Part shown: positions 13,301 to 23,300 of the stretch, piece after piece
How the letters are laid out: each line of letters opens with the position of its first letter
Position numbering within the stretch: position 1 is the first letter of the stretch
Source of the DNA: Porites lutea
Lineage: Eukaryota; Cnidaria; Anthozoa; Scleractinia; Poritidae
DNA length: 64,000 nt
Reading direction: 5' to 3'
Assembly (NCBI RefSeq): GCF_958299795.1
Contig: NC_133210.1
Span: forward strand, 2,777,485-2,841,484
Translations under genes and position numbers: made by a program
Notes under the pieces: generated by a model
What the model saw: the letters and a program-made list of their open reading frames with translations, nothing else
Databases searched by the model: none
Told to the model about the DNA's origin: nothing

Positions 13301-16300
13301 TAAAGTCCCGTATGAAGGGCTTTGAGCTCGAAATTTCCTGCCCGCATTTTTTCCCGTCGGGGTTTTTTTGGGCAGGTTTTTTTCTGGCCTCCGTTTGACC
13401 GCATTTACTTCAGTTTGTAAGCGGTAGCTCAGCTCTGCTAGTTTTCAGCTTTTTTCCCGTTTCTTATTTTATGCACAGTTATCTCAGTTTTGCACCTGCT
13501 CCTTTACTTGATATATTTAGTTTCTATGTATGCTTAGGTCAGCTGTCCCCGAACCGCTCTTTAGGAGGCGACATAAGTCTCGTTTGACGCAGTTAGATTG
13601 CAGGCAATATTACAGACCTCTAACCAGGGTCGTTATCCATTTGTTTACCCTCAATGTCCTGCCCTAGCCTTTTCTGGCAGCCTTACTGGTTATTGGACTA
13701 CGTGCCTTGTTAGGTACATTAGTGAAGTTAATTCCCAGTTTTCCTGCCACTCAGCCTCTGTGCTCCTGAAGTGTTCCCGGTCCCAGTTATCCGTTGATCA
13801 GAGTTTTATCAAGTTACCCCAGCCTAACTGGCGGCCTAACTGGCACTAAGCTACTGATTTGCTTATTTGGGGGATTCAGCAGATTCAGGTCGAGAAAAAA
13901 AGAGCTCGTTTTGCACTTTATGATTTTTAGTATGTATATGCAATTAATCTATTCTGTTTATGTCTTAAAAATCTTAACTGTAGTGGATGCACCGTGGAAT
14001 GTGATTGCAACTTCATTGAGTAGCAGTGCCATAAAACTGACTTGGCGGCCCCCAAAAGTTCGCCAATCAGACCAAAGGGTGAGTAAGAGGCCATTAAACA
14101 CAGAATAAGTACAGAGTAGACTTATGTTAGTTGATTTACAGTAAATAGTTCGAAGCATAAAAACTAACTCGAGAAGAAATAGAATGTTTCAATTTTACGA
14201 ATAGAAAATTTGATACGAATTAGATAAGTTTTCTTTTTATTGGGATAAGGCTATCACATTGGGCGAGTAAATATAAAAGTTTTAAATCATTTTTAAGGAA
14301 GATAAAAATCAAAACCAGGTACGTGTCAATCTAGAAGCATCATAGGATTATCCAGTTTGTGCCAAACAGGCTAGCTATGTAACTATTAGCCCAAGAAAAC
14401 AGCCGACATTTCGCGACGCCAGCACTGGGCATGGTTTCCCCGCGAACTGACGTGTGATAAATGACCGCAGAAATTCTATACTGATGATGTGTCGCTACCC
14501 AGATCTGAGTAGCGCTTCCGATTTGCTTCCGATTGGTTAAAAAAAAATTTCAACCAATTAGAAGCGCTACCCAGATCTGGGTAGTGTCGCGTCATCAGTA
14601 TGGAATTTTTGCGCCCATTCCTCAGATGTCGTTTCGCGGGAAAAACATTGGTAGTATCGCAAATGTTTTCTCAGGCTATGTGACTATGTGCGTTTTGGTG
14701 ATTTATGTCTAACATTAAACAGATGTACATGTATTACATCTTCCTTGGGAGCTATCCACATGGAGTTGCTCGCTGGCCTGTAGGACATACCAATTCCACA
14801 GTCTTTGTAATTGGCCACTTGAACACCAAGATTACATACATGTTCGCGGTTTCATATGGTATACGAGGGAAGAAGAGTTTTGCAGCAGATATAACCCCCG
14901 CGTATGGTATGTGAACAAGATTTACCGTAAAGAATTGAAGCTTTCATTCGGTCACAACGTTTCTGTGATAATGTGATATATAATTTAAATATGGGAAAGG
15001 AGATTTTAGTAGATAGTAACTTCATTAATAAGCGTTTGGGAACTCGGAAGGGTTCTACCCCCGTGATTAACTAATTCGGCTTTGTAGCGACACACTCGTA
15101 CGTGATGTTGTTTGTTTGAGTCGCTCGTTTTGTCAAATTTATCTGCAGGATTTCTTCTTGCCGAGCAAAGCTCACTTCTTTTTGTTAAAGATTGTCTTAA
15201 TAATTTAGATGGTGTGAAGGTCACATATTATCTAGCAGGTTATAGTAAGCGGAAAATGTCACTGCAATCTTATTATAAAGTCTGGCTCAGTGCCATTAAC
15301 TCAGATCTGGGAGTCCATTACTTTAGCGAATAGACCAGTTTTTGCCAAATATTATGTGGTAGTATTTTTTGCATGATAAAGAGCTTCTTACATTCTAGAA
15401 TTTTGATTTCTGATACTCAGTAGTGACGAAGTAGGCACCCTGCATGACCCTGAATACTAACGGACTGAAAAGAGTCGCGCTTCGATCTTTCCTGGTGGCA
15501 TAGCAAGCAAACTCAGAAAAAAAGTTACTGTATATTTTATTTATCACCATTATCATCATCATCAATCAATTTGATCCAGTTTGAATGTTTCTTTGAAAAG
15601 CCAATAGCTTCGTATTAGTACTTATCCGATTACTTATTGTATTATCATTAATTTAAGCCTATTTTGGCTGTTCATGCAATACTGTAAATTTATGTAGTCA
15701 TGCCAGCAAAACTTGTTGTTATGTTACGTTATGTCATCATTAGAAGCGTCATCCTCAACAACATCCTCACCAACAAGGATGTCTAGTGTCCCAAGAACGT
15801 CTCGTCAATCCACAGTAACTGTCTCCTATTCTCCCACCAAACAACCGTTAACCTCGACGACGAAATCTTCAACGTCACAATCAATTTCATCAGGCTATTC
15901 TCAGACAATCTCTTCATCTGTGGCTGCTAAGCTATCCGCTTCACAAGCCAGTTCGTTACCACTGCATCAGAGCGACAAATCGTTTCCCTATTGGACAATC
16001 GGCGTAGCTGGTGGTTGCCTCCTCCTTCTTATAATCGTCATCGTTTTGCTCGTTCGTAGATACAGACGTAGGATGCAGGGCGAGGGTATGGGTGCGTCGA
16101 CCTTTGTTCCTCTCGTAGACCCGCTAGAGGAAGAGAATGATGATGACGGAGGTGGGTTAATTAGCAACAGTTTGAGGTACAAGATTTGTGTCTAAAACTG
16201 GTCTTTTGCCTGAGCCAGAGCTAGTTGACTCTACCCAATTCAGTTCACTACAGAGGGACTCCTCTCTGAAAGTTCAATCTTTTCCTTCTGTACTTTTAGT

Positions 16301-17202
16301 TTTGTCTTTTATTATAGCTTTTTGAACTCTTTCACAGAAAATTGCCCGCTAGAGTTTTATTGTTTCTTTTTGGTTCATTTTTTTTTTAATTATAGCTGGT
16401 TGAAAAACAATGAAAATTCAAACGGGCAAATGGTACGACATTACACGCATGCTGTAAATTAATTTACTCTGGAAACATTTGCTTTTGTTTGCATGACGCC
16501 ATGAATGAGCACCGGTTGGAAGCAACCTCTCATCCACAAAGTCTTCTCGTTTTCATATTGGAATCGAGAAGACGCTGGGGACAAGGTTCCGGTTGGAAGG
16601 ACCCCCAGAGATTCTCCCAGAGGACAATGAACAGGAATGATTGCAATTGGAATACGGATACATTCCAATAACCCTTTTTAGGTTAGCCTCCGACGTAGGC
16701 TTTTTTGGAAGAGCTCGTATTTCGACCCTCCCCTCAAACGCCTGCTCAACCGAGAACAACATTCCTTTCCCAAGCTTAGCTAATCACATTGCACCTTCCA
16801 AATTCTGGAAGGTTGACCTTTGACCGCACGGTAACCCGATAATTACTCGATCTGCAGTAAACAACTGGGAAGGTGACTGTGACAGGGAAATCTCCGAGAA
16901 GCCAACGAGCATTTAAGAAATAAATATTTCCCCTACCGGCATTTTAAATACTAGGTGGCATTTAAAAATAAAAGAAAAAAGTGTCTTTGAGCGTGTTGCC
17001 GTCAAATTAAATTATGATTTGATGCATTTCATCGACCACACATGCTGCTCACGTTTTTATCTTATTAATCAGTAGCTCTTTTAATTCAAGCTTAAAATGA
17101 AACCAGGAAGTTTAAACATTTTTTTGTTTCGTTTATTTTTTAGAAGTTGACTCCTCAGCGAATGAGATGTTTCTGCAACAGCTTGAAGTTTCGAACGAAT
17201 AA
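4371..17202 (+). CDS. YWTD propeller-EGF-FN3 single-pass receptor, gene 2 (706 aa, complete)
   Basis: Exons: 4371-4646, 7887-7974, 8096-8293, 8745-8928, 10856-11090, 12111-12312, 12689-12880, 13984-14078, 14723-14906, 15744-16151, 17144-17202; together 2121 nt, all GT-AG and in frame. Exon 1 gives a signal peptide (TLMFVFFLTCSSLVVS) and a basic segment with the furin-like motif RLKR. Exons 3-6 encode LDL-receptor YWTD repeats (RIYWAD, NIYWIA, NMYWVF, NLYWTA, YIYWVE) of a beta-propeller; exon 7 an EGF-like module (YCSHLC, FRCACP); exons 8-9 one FN3 domain; exon 10 a Ser/Thr stalk, FPYWTIG, a transmembrane helix and LLVRRYRRR; exon 11 the end FLQQLEVSNE. It should sit in the plasma membrane or endosomes with a 50-60 residue acidic tail. 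The extracellular order recalls a small LRP/SORL1-like receptor, also parts of ROS1, but there is no kinase. Ligand unknown. Exon 2 is the least certain; it is supported by a homologous exon in gene 3. Confidence 0.85.
5075..5256. repeat. inverted repeat in intron 1 of receptor gene 2
   Basis: CCACGTTCGATATATTAAAA near 5086 is mirrored by ATTTAAATATATCGAGCGTG near 5237, and ACACCGAGGCTTT near 5103 by AAAGCCTCGGTGT near 5213. The right arm and what follows it are also present in intron 1 of gene 3 (19189-19305), whereas the left arm is not, so gene 2 gained, or gene 3 lost, the remainder. Confidence 0.55.
5417..5740. mobile_element. long-arm hairpin element (palindromic MITE)
   Basis: The left arm (about 5417-5565, including CTCCCATGAACTGAAAATAG) and right arm (about 5590-5740, including TTTAGTTCATGGGAGTTTCG) are near-perfect reverse complements over about 140 bp with a short loop. 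TTAAAGTGGCATTTTGT and its complement flank the loop. The transcript would fold into a long hairpin. It lies in intron 1 of gene 2. Confidence 0.75.
5895..6315. mobile_element. possible MITE with poly-C tract
   Basis: The left side reads GAGATGCCAACCTCAGGAGA and the right side CCGGGAGAGTTGGTATGT, which are weakly complementary. A run of about 20 C lies at 5970-5995, and repeats of CGGGAGA(TT/GT) occur near the right end. The termini are not sharply defined, so this is a tentative call. Confidence 0.4.
7330..7745. repeat. tandem duplication (two units of about 185 bp)
   Basis: The block beginning AAAAATGGTATATAAAAGAG at 7381 and running through GACTAGTACAGTTCCGGCCC recurs from 7578 with few changes. 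A short (TCTTTAA)n tract separates the units. Part of the same sequence occurs in reverse orientation at about 29060-29140 in an intron of gene 3, so it is an interspersed repeat that duplicated locally. Confidence 0.75.
9329..9456. mobile_element. palindromic MITE in intron 4 of receptor gene 2
   Basis: GCTAGCCTGCAAAAACATCC at the left is mirrored by GGATGTTTTCGCAGGCTAG at the right. The inner arms (GCTCTTCGCCGCTGGGGACG and its complement) pair almost perfectly around a short centre, so nearly the whole 128 bp is a hairpin. Confidence 0.75.
9661..10518. mobile_element. non-autonomous DNA transposon, GCCTGTCCCGAT ends
   Basis: Terminal inverted repeats GCCTGTCCCGAT at 9661 and ATCGGGACAGGC ending at 10518 bound an AT-rich interior rich in GAGCAA / TTTTAGCA motifs. 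No protein coding is seen. Target duplication not resolved. It accounts for much of intron 4 of gene 2. Confidence 0.65.
11331..11440. mobile_element. MITE with TAACCTGAGATCAGGC ends, copy A
   Basis: Bounded by TAACCTGAGATCAGGC and GCCTGATCTCAGGTTA. The interior (TTTTAGCGGTTCTCATTCAT, CCCGCCGGAATGTTATTTTC) matches copy B at 11590-11707 in the opposite orientation. Confidence 0.75.
11590..11707. mobile_element. MITE with TAACCTGAGATCAGGC ends, copy B (inverted relative to A)
   Basis: The same terminal repeats as copy A, with the interior reversed (AACATTCCGGCGGGCAAG, GAGAACCGCTAAAATTGGGC). About 150 bp separate the copies. Together they can form a hairpin in the intron 5 RNA of gene 2. Confidence 0.75.
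14471..14610. mobile_element. MITE with internal inverted repeats, copy in intron 8 of gene 2
   Basis: AAATTCTATACTGATGATG at the left pairs with CATCAGTATGGAATTTTT at the right, and CTACCCAGATCTGAGTAG with CTACCCAGATCTGGGTAG inside. A diverged copy lies at 48904-49037. Confidence 0.7.
15590..15735 (+). mobile_element. LINE 3' tail abutting the transmembrane exon of gene 2
   Basis: TATTGTATTATCATTAATTT, GCAATACTGTAAATTTATGT and AGTCATGCCAGCAAAACTTG match, with substitutions, the LINE 3' end at 37715-37820 (TGTATTATCATTAGTATAAA, GCAATACTGTAACTACATAT, AGTCATGCAAATAAAGC). The tail ends with TTGTTGTT about 20 bp before the exon at 15744. Confidence 0.65.
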
Positions 17203-18073
17203 CATACGGGTTGAACACGATGCAGTTAGTAAACATTTTGTACCTTGTTATTGGCCCTATCGTTGTCCCGAGTTCTTGCCATGAAAAACTGCCGAAACTT
17301 AATGTCGTCAATATCCGGCTTGTGGTATCCTTCTCGTTCGCACTCTTGCGTCAACCGCTGATATCACGCCCTTCAGTAACGCTGGATAAGCATGCAGCCG
17401 ACGGGTTGGATTAGTCATTTATATCGCCGTAGTTATCAATGAATAAAGTTACCGAATAATTAAAGGTTTGGCGCCTATAAGCAGTAAATAACTCCGTCCT
17501 TAAATTTGTCCACACACAGCGTAGAACAACCACGCGGCTTATATTAATATTGCATTTAGGGAAGAGTTTTAATAACATGTCAGCCAAGAAAGTATAACAA
17601 ACTGCTCTTTCCAACAACGTAAATGATTGCCGGTGCACTCATCATCGAATTCAGTTGCCCTTTCCAGGCGTTCATATAGTATAGTGCGGCGAATACCCCA
17701 CCCCATCCCTGTTTTTTTCTAATCACGTGTCTTTGCGCCGTCCCCACGGTCGGAACGCCTGCAGCAGGCTACGAATTCAGTTATTCAGTCCCTAAAACAA
17801 CCATCGTGATTGTAAGACTTTTTTATCTAGTAAAGGGAGCTCCGTCTGTTCCTGAGCCTGAAAAGAATCTTGGGAGGAATAACACATCGAATAAGTTTAG
17901 CCTTATATTGATAAATCTGAATATTATTTTTCAATATTTATTTAGGTAAAAGCGTCCCCGATTAGTGGGCCTCCGGGGTGCTTATAGGCATACTAGGAGA
18001 TTTTAATTCTTAAATAACGTTTGTCAAGAGAGGATATGCTCTCTTGATTTTGTATGTATCTAAAAAAGAACGA

Positions 18074-18096
18074 AATAAACATACACTGTAAATAAA
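18074..18096 (+). terminator. poly(A) signals of receptor gene 2
   Basis: Two AATAAA hexamers (18074-18079, 18091-18096) lie in a stretch that matches the corresponding place in gene 3 (44378-44402), both followed by a GCTTTCxTGGC sequence. The shared sequence indicates that both are the conserved 3' end of the transcript. Confidence 0.65.
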
Positions 18097-18167
18097 TACG
18101 CCTTCGCTTTCCTGGCAGTACATCGCGTCTTTTCTGTTTTTGCGCACTAAGCTGATTTCCCTATACC

Positions 18168-18570
18168 AGGCACGATTTACGGACAGGTTTTTCAGCGTAA
18201 GATTTCGTGTAAGCCGCTTACAGAAAAGGAAGCTGAAATTAAAAGACTAACCATGACGAAAATCATGCAGTGCCAATGTAAATTTGACTTGTGAACATGC
18301 GAACAGCGACTGAAGTTCTCCAAATTCACCGTTTGTTTGTAATCTTATCTCTTTTATGCAAGGTGCTTTTATGTTAAACTCCTTCATTACAATATGACCC
18401 TGTGAATTGAAAAAATGATATCCAAACGACTATGAAATATTAAACGTTCACTTCGTTTCAACTATTTCGCGCACTGTACAGTTAGTTCCCAGTTCCCTGC
18501 TCGGTTGTAAGCCCTGTAAGCGGCTTACAGAAAAGCTTACGCTGAAAACCTAGGTAAATCGTGCCTCGGC
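18168..18570. mobile_element. MITE between receptor genes 2 and 3
   Basis: The left end AGGCACGATTTAC...TTTTCAGCGTAAG is mirrored by CTTACGCTGAAAA...GTAAATCGTGCCT at the right. GTAAGCCGCTTACAGAAAA and its near-complement lie just inside each end. About 400 bp, noncoding. It sits between the gene 2 poly(A) signals and the gene 3 promoter block. Confidence 0.75.
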
Positions 18571-18596
18571 TCAAGTGCTGCTTTATATACAACACA

Positions 18597-18847
18597 GACA
18601 GCATCCTTCAATATTAAGCAATATTAATAAATAGAGTATAAACCACGTCCAAGAGTCTAACTGGCCTACGGACAAATGTGGATTCTGTTATACTGGCTAC
18701 AGTTAACACAGATTAACCGTTAAACATTTTTTTAAGGGGATCAGCCATCAGTCTCTGAAGTACCTTGCCATTTATTTCCTCTTTCGTTCATATTCGTGAC
18801 CTGACGCATGTCACGCACGACTCGTTACACGGCTCATCAGTGAAAAG
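18597..18847 (+). promoter_or_regulatory. 5' flank / 5' UTR of receptor gene 3 (duplicate of 4080-4370)
   Basis: This is close to the block upstream of gene 2 up to the ATG, including TACTGGCTACAGTTAACACA and CGTGACCTGACGCATGTCAC. It lacks about 42 bp that gene 2 has immediately upstream of the start. Genes 2 and 3 are therefore likely to share proximal control elements. Confidence 0.7.
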
Positions 18848-20273
18848 ATGGAGGGACAAACGTTGATGTTTGTCTTTTTCCTTACGTGTTCTGTATTAGT
18901 AGTCAGTAAAAAATTTCCAGCAGTTAGTTCCAGAGACTTAAAAGGAAGGCAAGGTTATGATCGACAAAGAACATTCAACAGTGAGTTTCGTTCACCTTCT
19001 AGGAAACGTTATTCCCGGTACGTGTTTTCAGGACCAGAAAAGAGGTCTTTAAATTCAGAAACTTCCGATCAGGACCTTAAGGTGAGATTTAAAAACAGGT
19101 TCAAAGTCTTCTTAGTGTTTTTTTGGTGTATTTTGTCAACTTAGTGTGTTGAAATTACTATCACTGTGGGAGTACGCGGAGTCCAATTTAAATATATTGA
19201 ACGTGGACTATAAGCACTCTCTTCTTATGTCGCACCTTTGGTTATTTTCCAAAAGGAAAATCGATAAATAAATAGTCACCCCTTCTCGAATAAGCCTTTC
19301 TTCCTTAAATTAAAAATGCTAAAAGCGAATAATAGGTGGCCAGGGCGTATCAAGTCATTGCAATGGCTCCAGTATTTAAATGTAAGTTCCTTTTCATAAT
19401 TTAGTATCCGCTTTCTGTGAGTTGTCTAATTTGTACACTCTGCATTAGGATTAACGATAGTGTACGCGTTTCAAGGAAACATTGCCACCGATATCAAGCA
19501 CAGCAAGCTTTGGAAAAGATTCACCTGAGGAAAAAAGTGTATAACGTCTTAAGTAACAGAATTTCTGTTTTGTTTTCTCCGACAAGTTCTTCATTATGAG
19601 GTAGAAATCCTTATATTTGCCCTCTCTTTTTTCCGGTAGCTCAAAGATTTGAATGGCAACGAAGGGAGACTCTCTGGTGCAACTAGAACGAAAAGATCAA
19701 CGGCCGACCATCCACAGAAAGGTATGGACAAATGGAAGGGGCCGTCCAAAAAATCCTGGGATGGAGTGGTTTCACCGGGATGGAATCGCATCCAGAGTAC
19801 AGCTTTCTTAGGGAAACTGATAAAGCTCAAGAACGTCTATTCAGTCGTTCTCATTACAGCTAGCAAGCACCGCTGAAATTGAGATTGCGCAGGAGTATGA
19901 ATTCTCAGACCGAGCACACTGTCAGTGTGTGTTAAGTGTTTTCTAATAATTCTCACCACATTTTTTAAAATTCATTGTCACTTGCTGCACTAAAATTCCC
20001 TCCTGCCGATGAGCAATCGGGGGGGGGGGGTACTTTAGGATTTCTGGGTGGGGATGTGCCGCTGGGACCCTGGAACCCTTAACCTATACCAGAGCTAGTT
20101 CAGCTGAATTTTGCTACCCTATACTAGAGTAAACACCCCAAATCCCCCCTATCCTAGAGTAGCTGTTTGCCTAGTCTAGATAAAATCTTCAACCAACTGA
20201 TCAGTTTCCAGAAAAATCATACCCTGGCTAGAACCAAACGCTCTGATTTATACACCCTATCCTAGAGTAAACT

Positions 20274-20320
<47 letters not shown>

Positions 20321-23300
20321 GTATGGCAGTACCCCCCCCCCCCCCCCCCCCCGGGGTGAGCAATCCACAAAGGTCACAAAGAAATTAGCTGCAAAAACCG
20401 TGAACGAAGATCACGCTGGGGCCAAACCACCCCTCAAATCGGTCATTTAGGCTAAATTTACGTTTCTTTAAATTTACAGTTCTTTTCATTTCTTGGCCCA
20501 AACTAGCCTGCGAACAGCAGACGTATTTCCGGTCGCAGGCTAGGTTGACTGGGCTGGCCCAGTTTCCAAGATCTCGCCTTACCTCTAAATCCTTTGTAAC
20601 ATTTTTGATGTGTTCATATGAGAGGGAGCACTTGGTTTCCGAGATCTCGGTTTTTCCCACCGAAATCTCGGTAAGCAGGTTAGGAATTTTGCCATATGAA
20701 CACTTCATCCCGCTTACCGCGGAAGAAAGCGGGATGAATTATTCGAGGGTGTGAATGGGGTTAACCGACTAGCGACAAAGGGCAAAAAATATTACCGACT
20801 ACCGACAAAACGCGAAAAAAATTACCGACTACCGACAGGAAAATTATTAACCGACTACCGACATGGACCGACATGATCTATATTTTTTTCAGAAAGAAGA
20901 GTATATTGTATTTTTCCTACCTTTCTAGGAAGTAACCCAAGATACCACGTCACAAGTCTTTTTACAAGTCAGTACCACAAAACGAGGATATTGAAATCGG
21001 TTTGCAGAGCGTACGCCAAAAATTTCTACAACCCGCCTAGTCCTAAACATTATATGCGACAAATGCTTAAATTAATCCTCAAAGAAAACTCTTTCGCGTT
21101 CAATGGAAAGCTCTATCTCCAAACCCACCGTACCGCGATGGGCACAAAGACAGCAGTTTCCTCTGCCAACATTTTCATGTCATATATTGAAACACAAAGT
21201 CTAAGCAGCTAAACCGTCTTTAAACCAGACATCGTAACTTTCTTCGAAGAAGCAAACTTGCATGATCCTACTATTAAATTCACCACCGAAATTCACTGAG
21301 ACAATGTTTTTAGACACAGTTGTATACAAAGGCACAAGATTAAACGAAAAAGTTATCCTTGATGTAAAGACTATGGAAACCTTCCAGTACACATTTTGCG
21401 GCTTGTCACCCACCGATTTGTCAAAAGAGTTTGAGGAAAGTGTTTCAAAGTTCAAAAGAACGCTTGATGGTTGATGATGTACAGAGGCTACCAACACAAT
21501 TTGAAAGACAAATTGTAATCAGAAATAAATGAAACTCACAGAAACCGAAGTCCGCGCTCCTGAAACAAAACCGAGCAAGGAAGGAAAAGAAATGTTGCCT
21601 TTCTTGACACAATAGGGAACTTAAGAACCACGACGAAGTTCACGACGACGACGTCTGTTGACTGGGAAAAGACTGGAACGAGAACGTCAGTTTCGGCAGG
21701 AAAAAGGAAACTTAAGATGCAATCGGTCGGTAGGTCGACGACGACGACACTGAATGTAAACACAAATGTAAAACTGTGATGTTCGTTCGCAACAAAGTTT
21801 TTCGCAATGGTGTCTTTTAAAACAATGCGAGGTCTAATTTTTAAGCCGTACGTCTAATTTCATTGACGATGGAGAATTTTTTGTGTTGTCTGACTTTTTC
21901 GAGTGGAAAAACACCTGCTTTCCGCACAAAGATTATTCAACTTTCAACCTGAATGAGGTGACCGAGTCCGAGTGTCTGTCAGAGTTTAGATTTGGAAAAA
22001 GAGACATTCTGAAGTGATAGCTGTTTTCCATATAAAGTTTATTTCCTCTATATTAAAGATATATGATTTGCCTTACCTAAATAGGTACAAATAAATTTCT
22101 CACTTACGAGTTCGCTCGCTCGGCCTCCACAGCTGTTGTCATTCTTCGCAGTAAAAACAATTCATTATAGTATACTTTTAGTCTTCATAGCCAATAACAT
22201 CACAGCTTAACTGACAGACGACCAATAAAGTCGTGACGTAATTGACCGATCAGATCAATAACCAGAGTATAATAATATCAACTGATGTAATACAACTCAC
22301 TTTGACTCTGAAGATGACTACCGCACAGGTTGTCGAAACGTCAGTCACTGTCAACAACAACAGTCCTATTCAGGACTACGTTCACCCGGACGATCAAACT
22401 CAACCTACTTTTGAAATGACTCCTGGGTTCAAACCTTTCACAGTACACTCTTAGTCGAATTTTCAATCAACATCGCTTGTTACGAGAAAAAAGCAACGAT
22501 ACCTGGATTTACGAGGATAAGAAAAAACAAAGGACTTCAAAAATCGCTTAAACAGTGGATTTATGCACCTATCAATGTAAAGCCGCCGGAAGAAGGGGGG
22601 GGAGGCAGGGTATGGGGTGGGGATTTGCTTGTCTTTGTTGGCCCTGGGGTAGTGCATTTGACTGATCTTGTTCTCCCAGGGGAGGTGATATTTGAATCTT
22701 TCTTCGCCCGACATGGAGATATTTGACTGCCGGCTTGGGCGAAAAAGACTGCGACGGAACATCTGTTTCCCACTTCCACGCTTCACGCATGCGCCGTACG
22801 GTTTGAAAAGATCAGGAAGTCATGGAGGCCAATGAGAACAAGCGACGGCTGATTGAATATCACTGTTTTGTCTTCAAATTTCGCTTGTTTTAGGTGTTTT
22901 TGATCAACTGAACCTCTTAAAATACTGTGGAATCAAAATAAACGAAAGTAAAGGGAAACCAAGTCGATTTTTTCAAGTACAATTGATTAGTGTATGGCTC
23001 ATTCGCTACAATCAGTGTAAACTTACGAAACTGACTTTTTTTGTACCCTTTACTAAGAACGGTATATTTAAACTTACAAAATGTGGACTTTCTCCTAAAG
23101 GTTTATGTATTCTACGCAGTGTAACACCAATTATGGTTAAAACGTATAATTGCAGCTGTCAAAGGAACATGTATCTTTGGTGATGTAGCAACGTTTATAG
23201 AAGATTGCAGAGTTTTATTTGGAGATATTTTTATTGTGCCTTTCTTGGGTTCTGCCTTGGGATTGACAGCAATGTGCAGCCTAGGGTGGGGAAATTTGGT

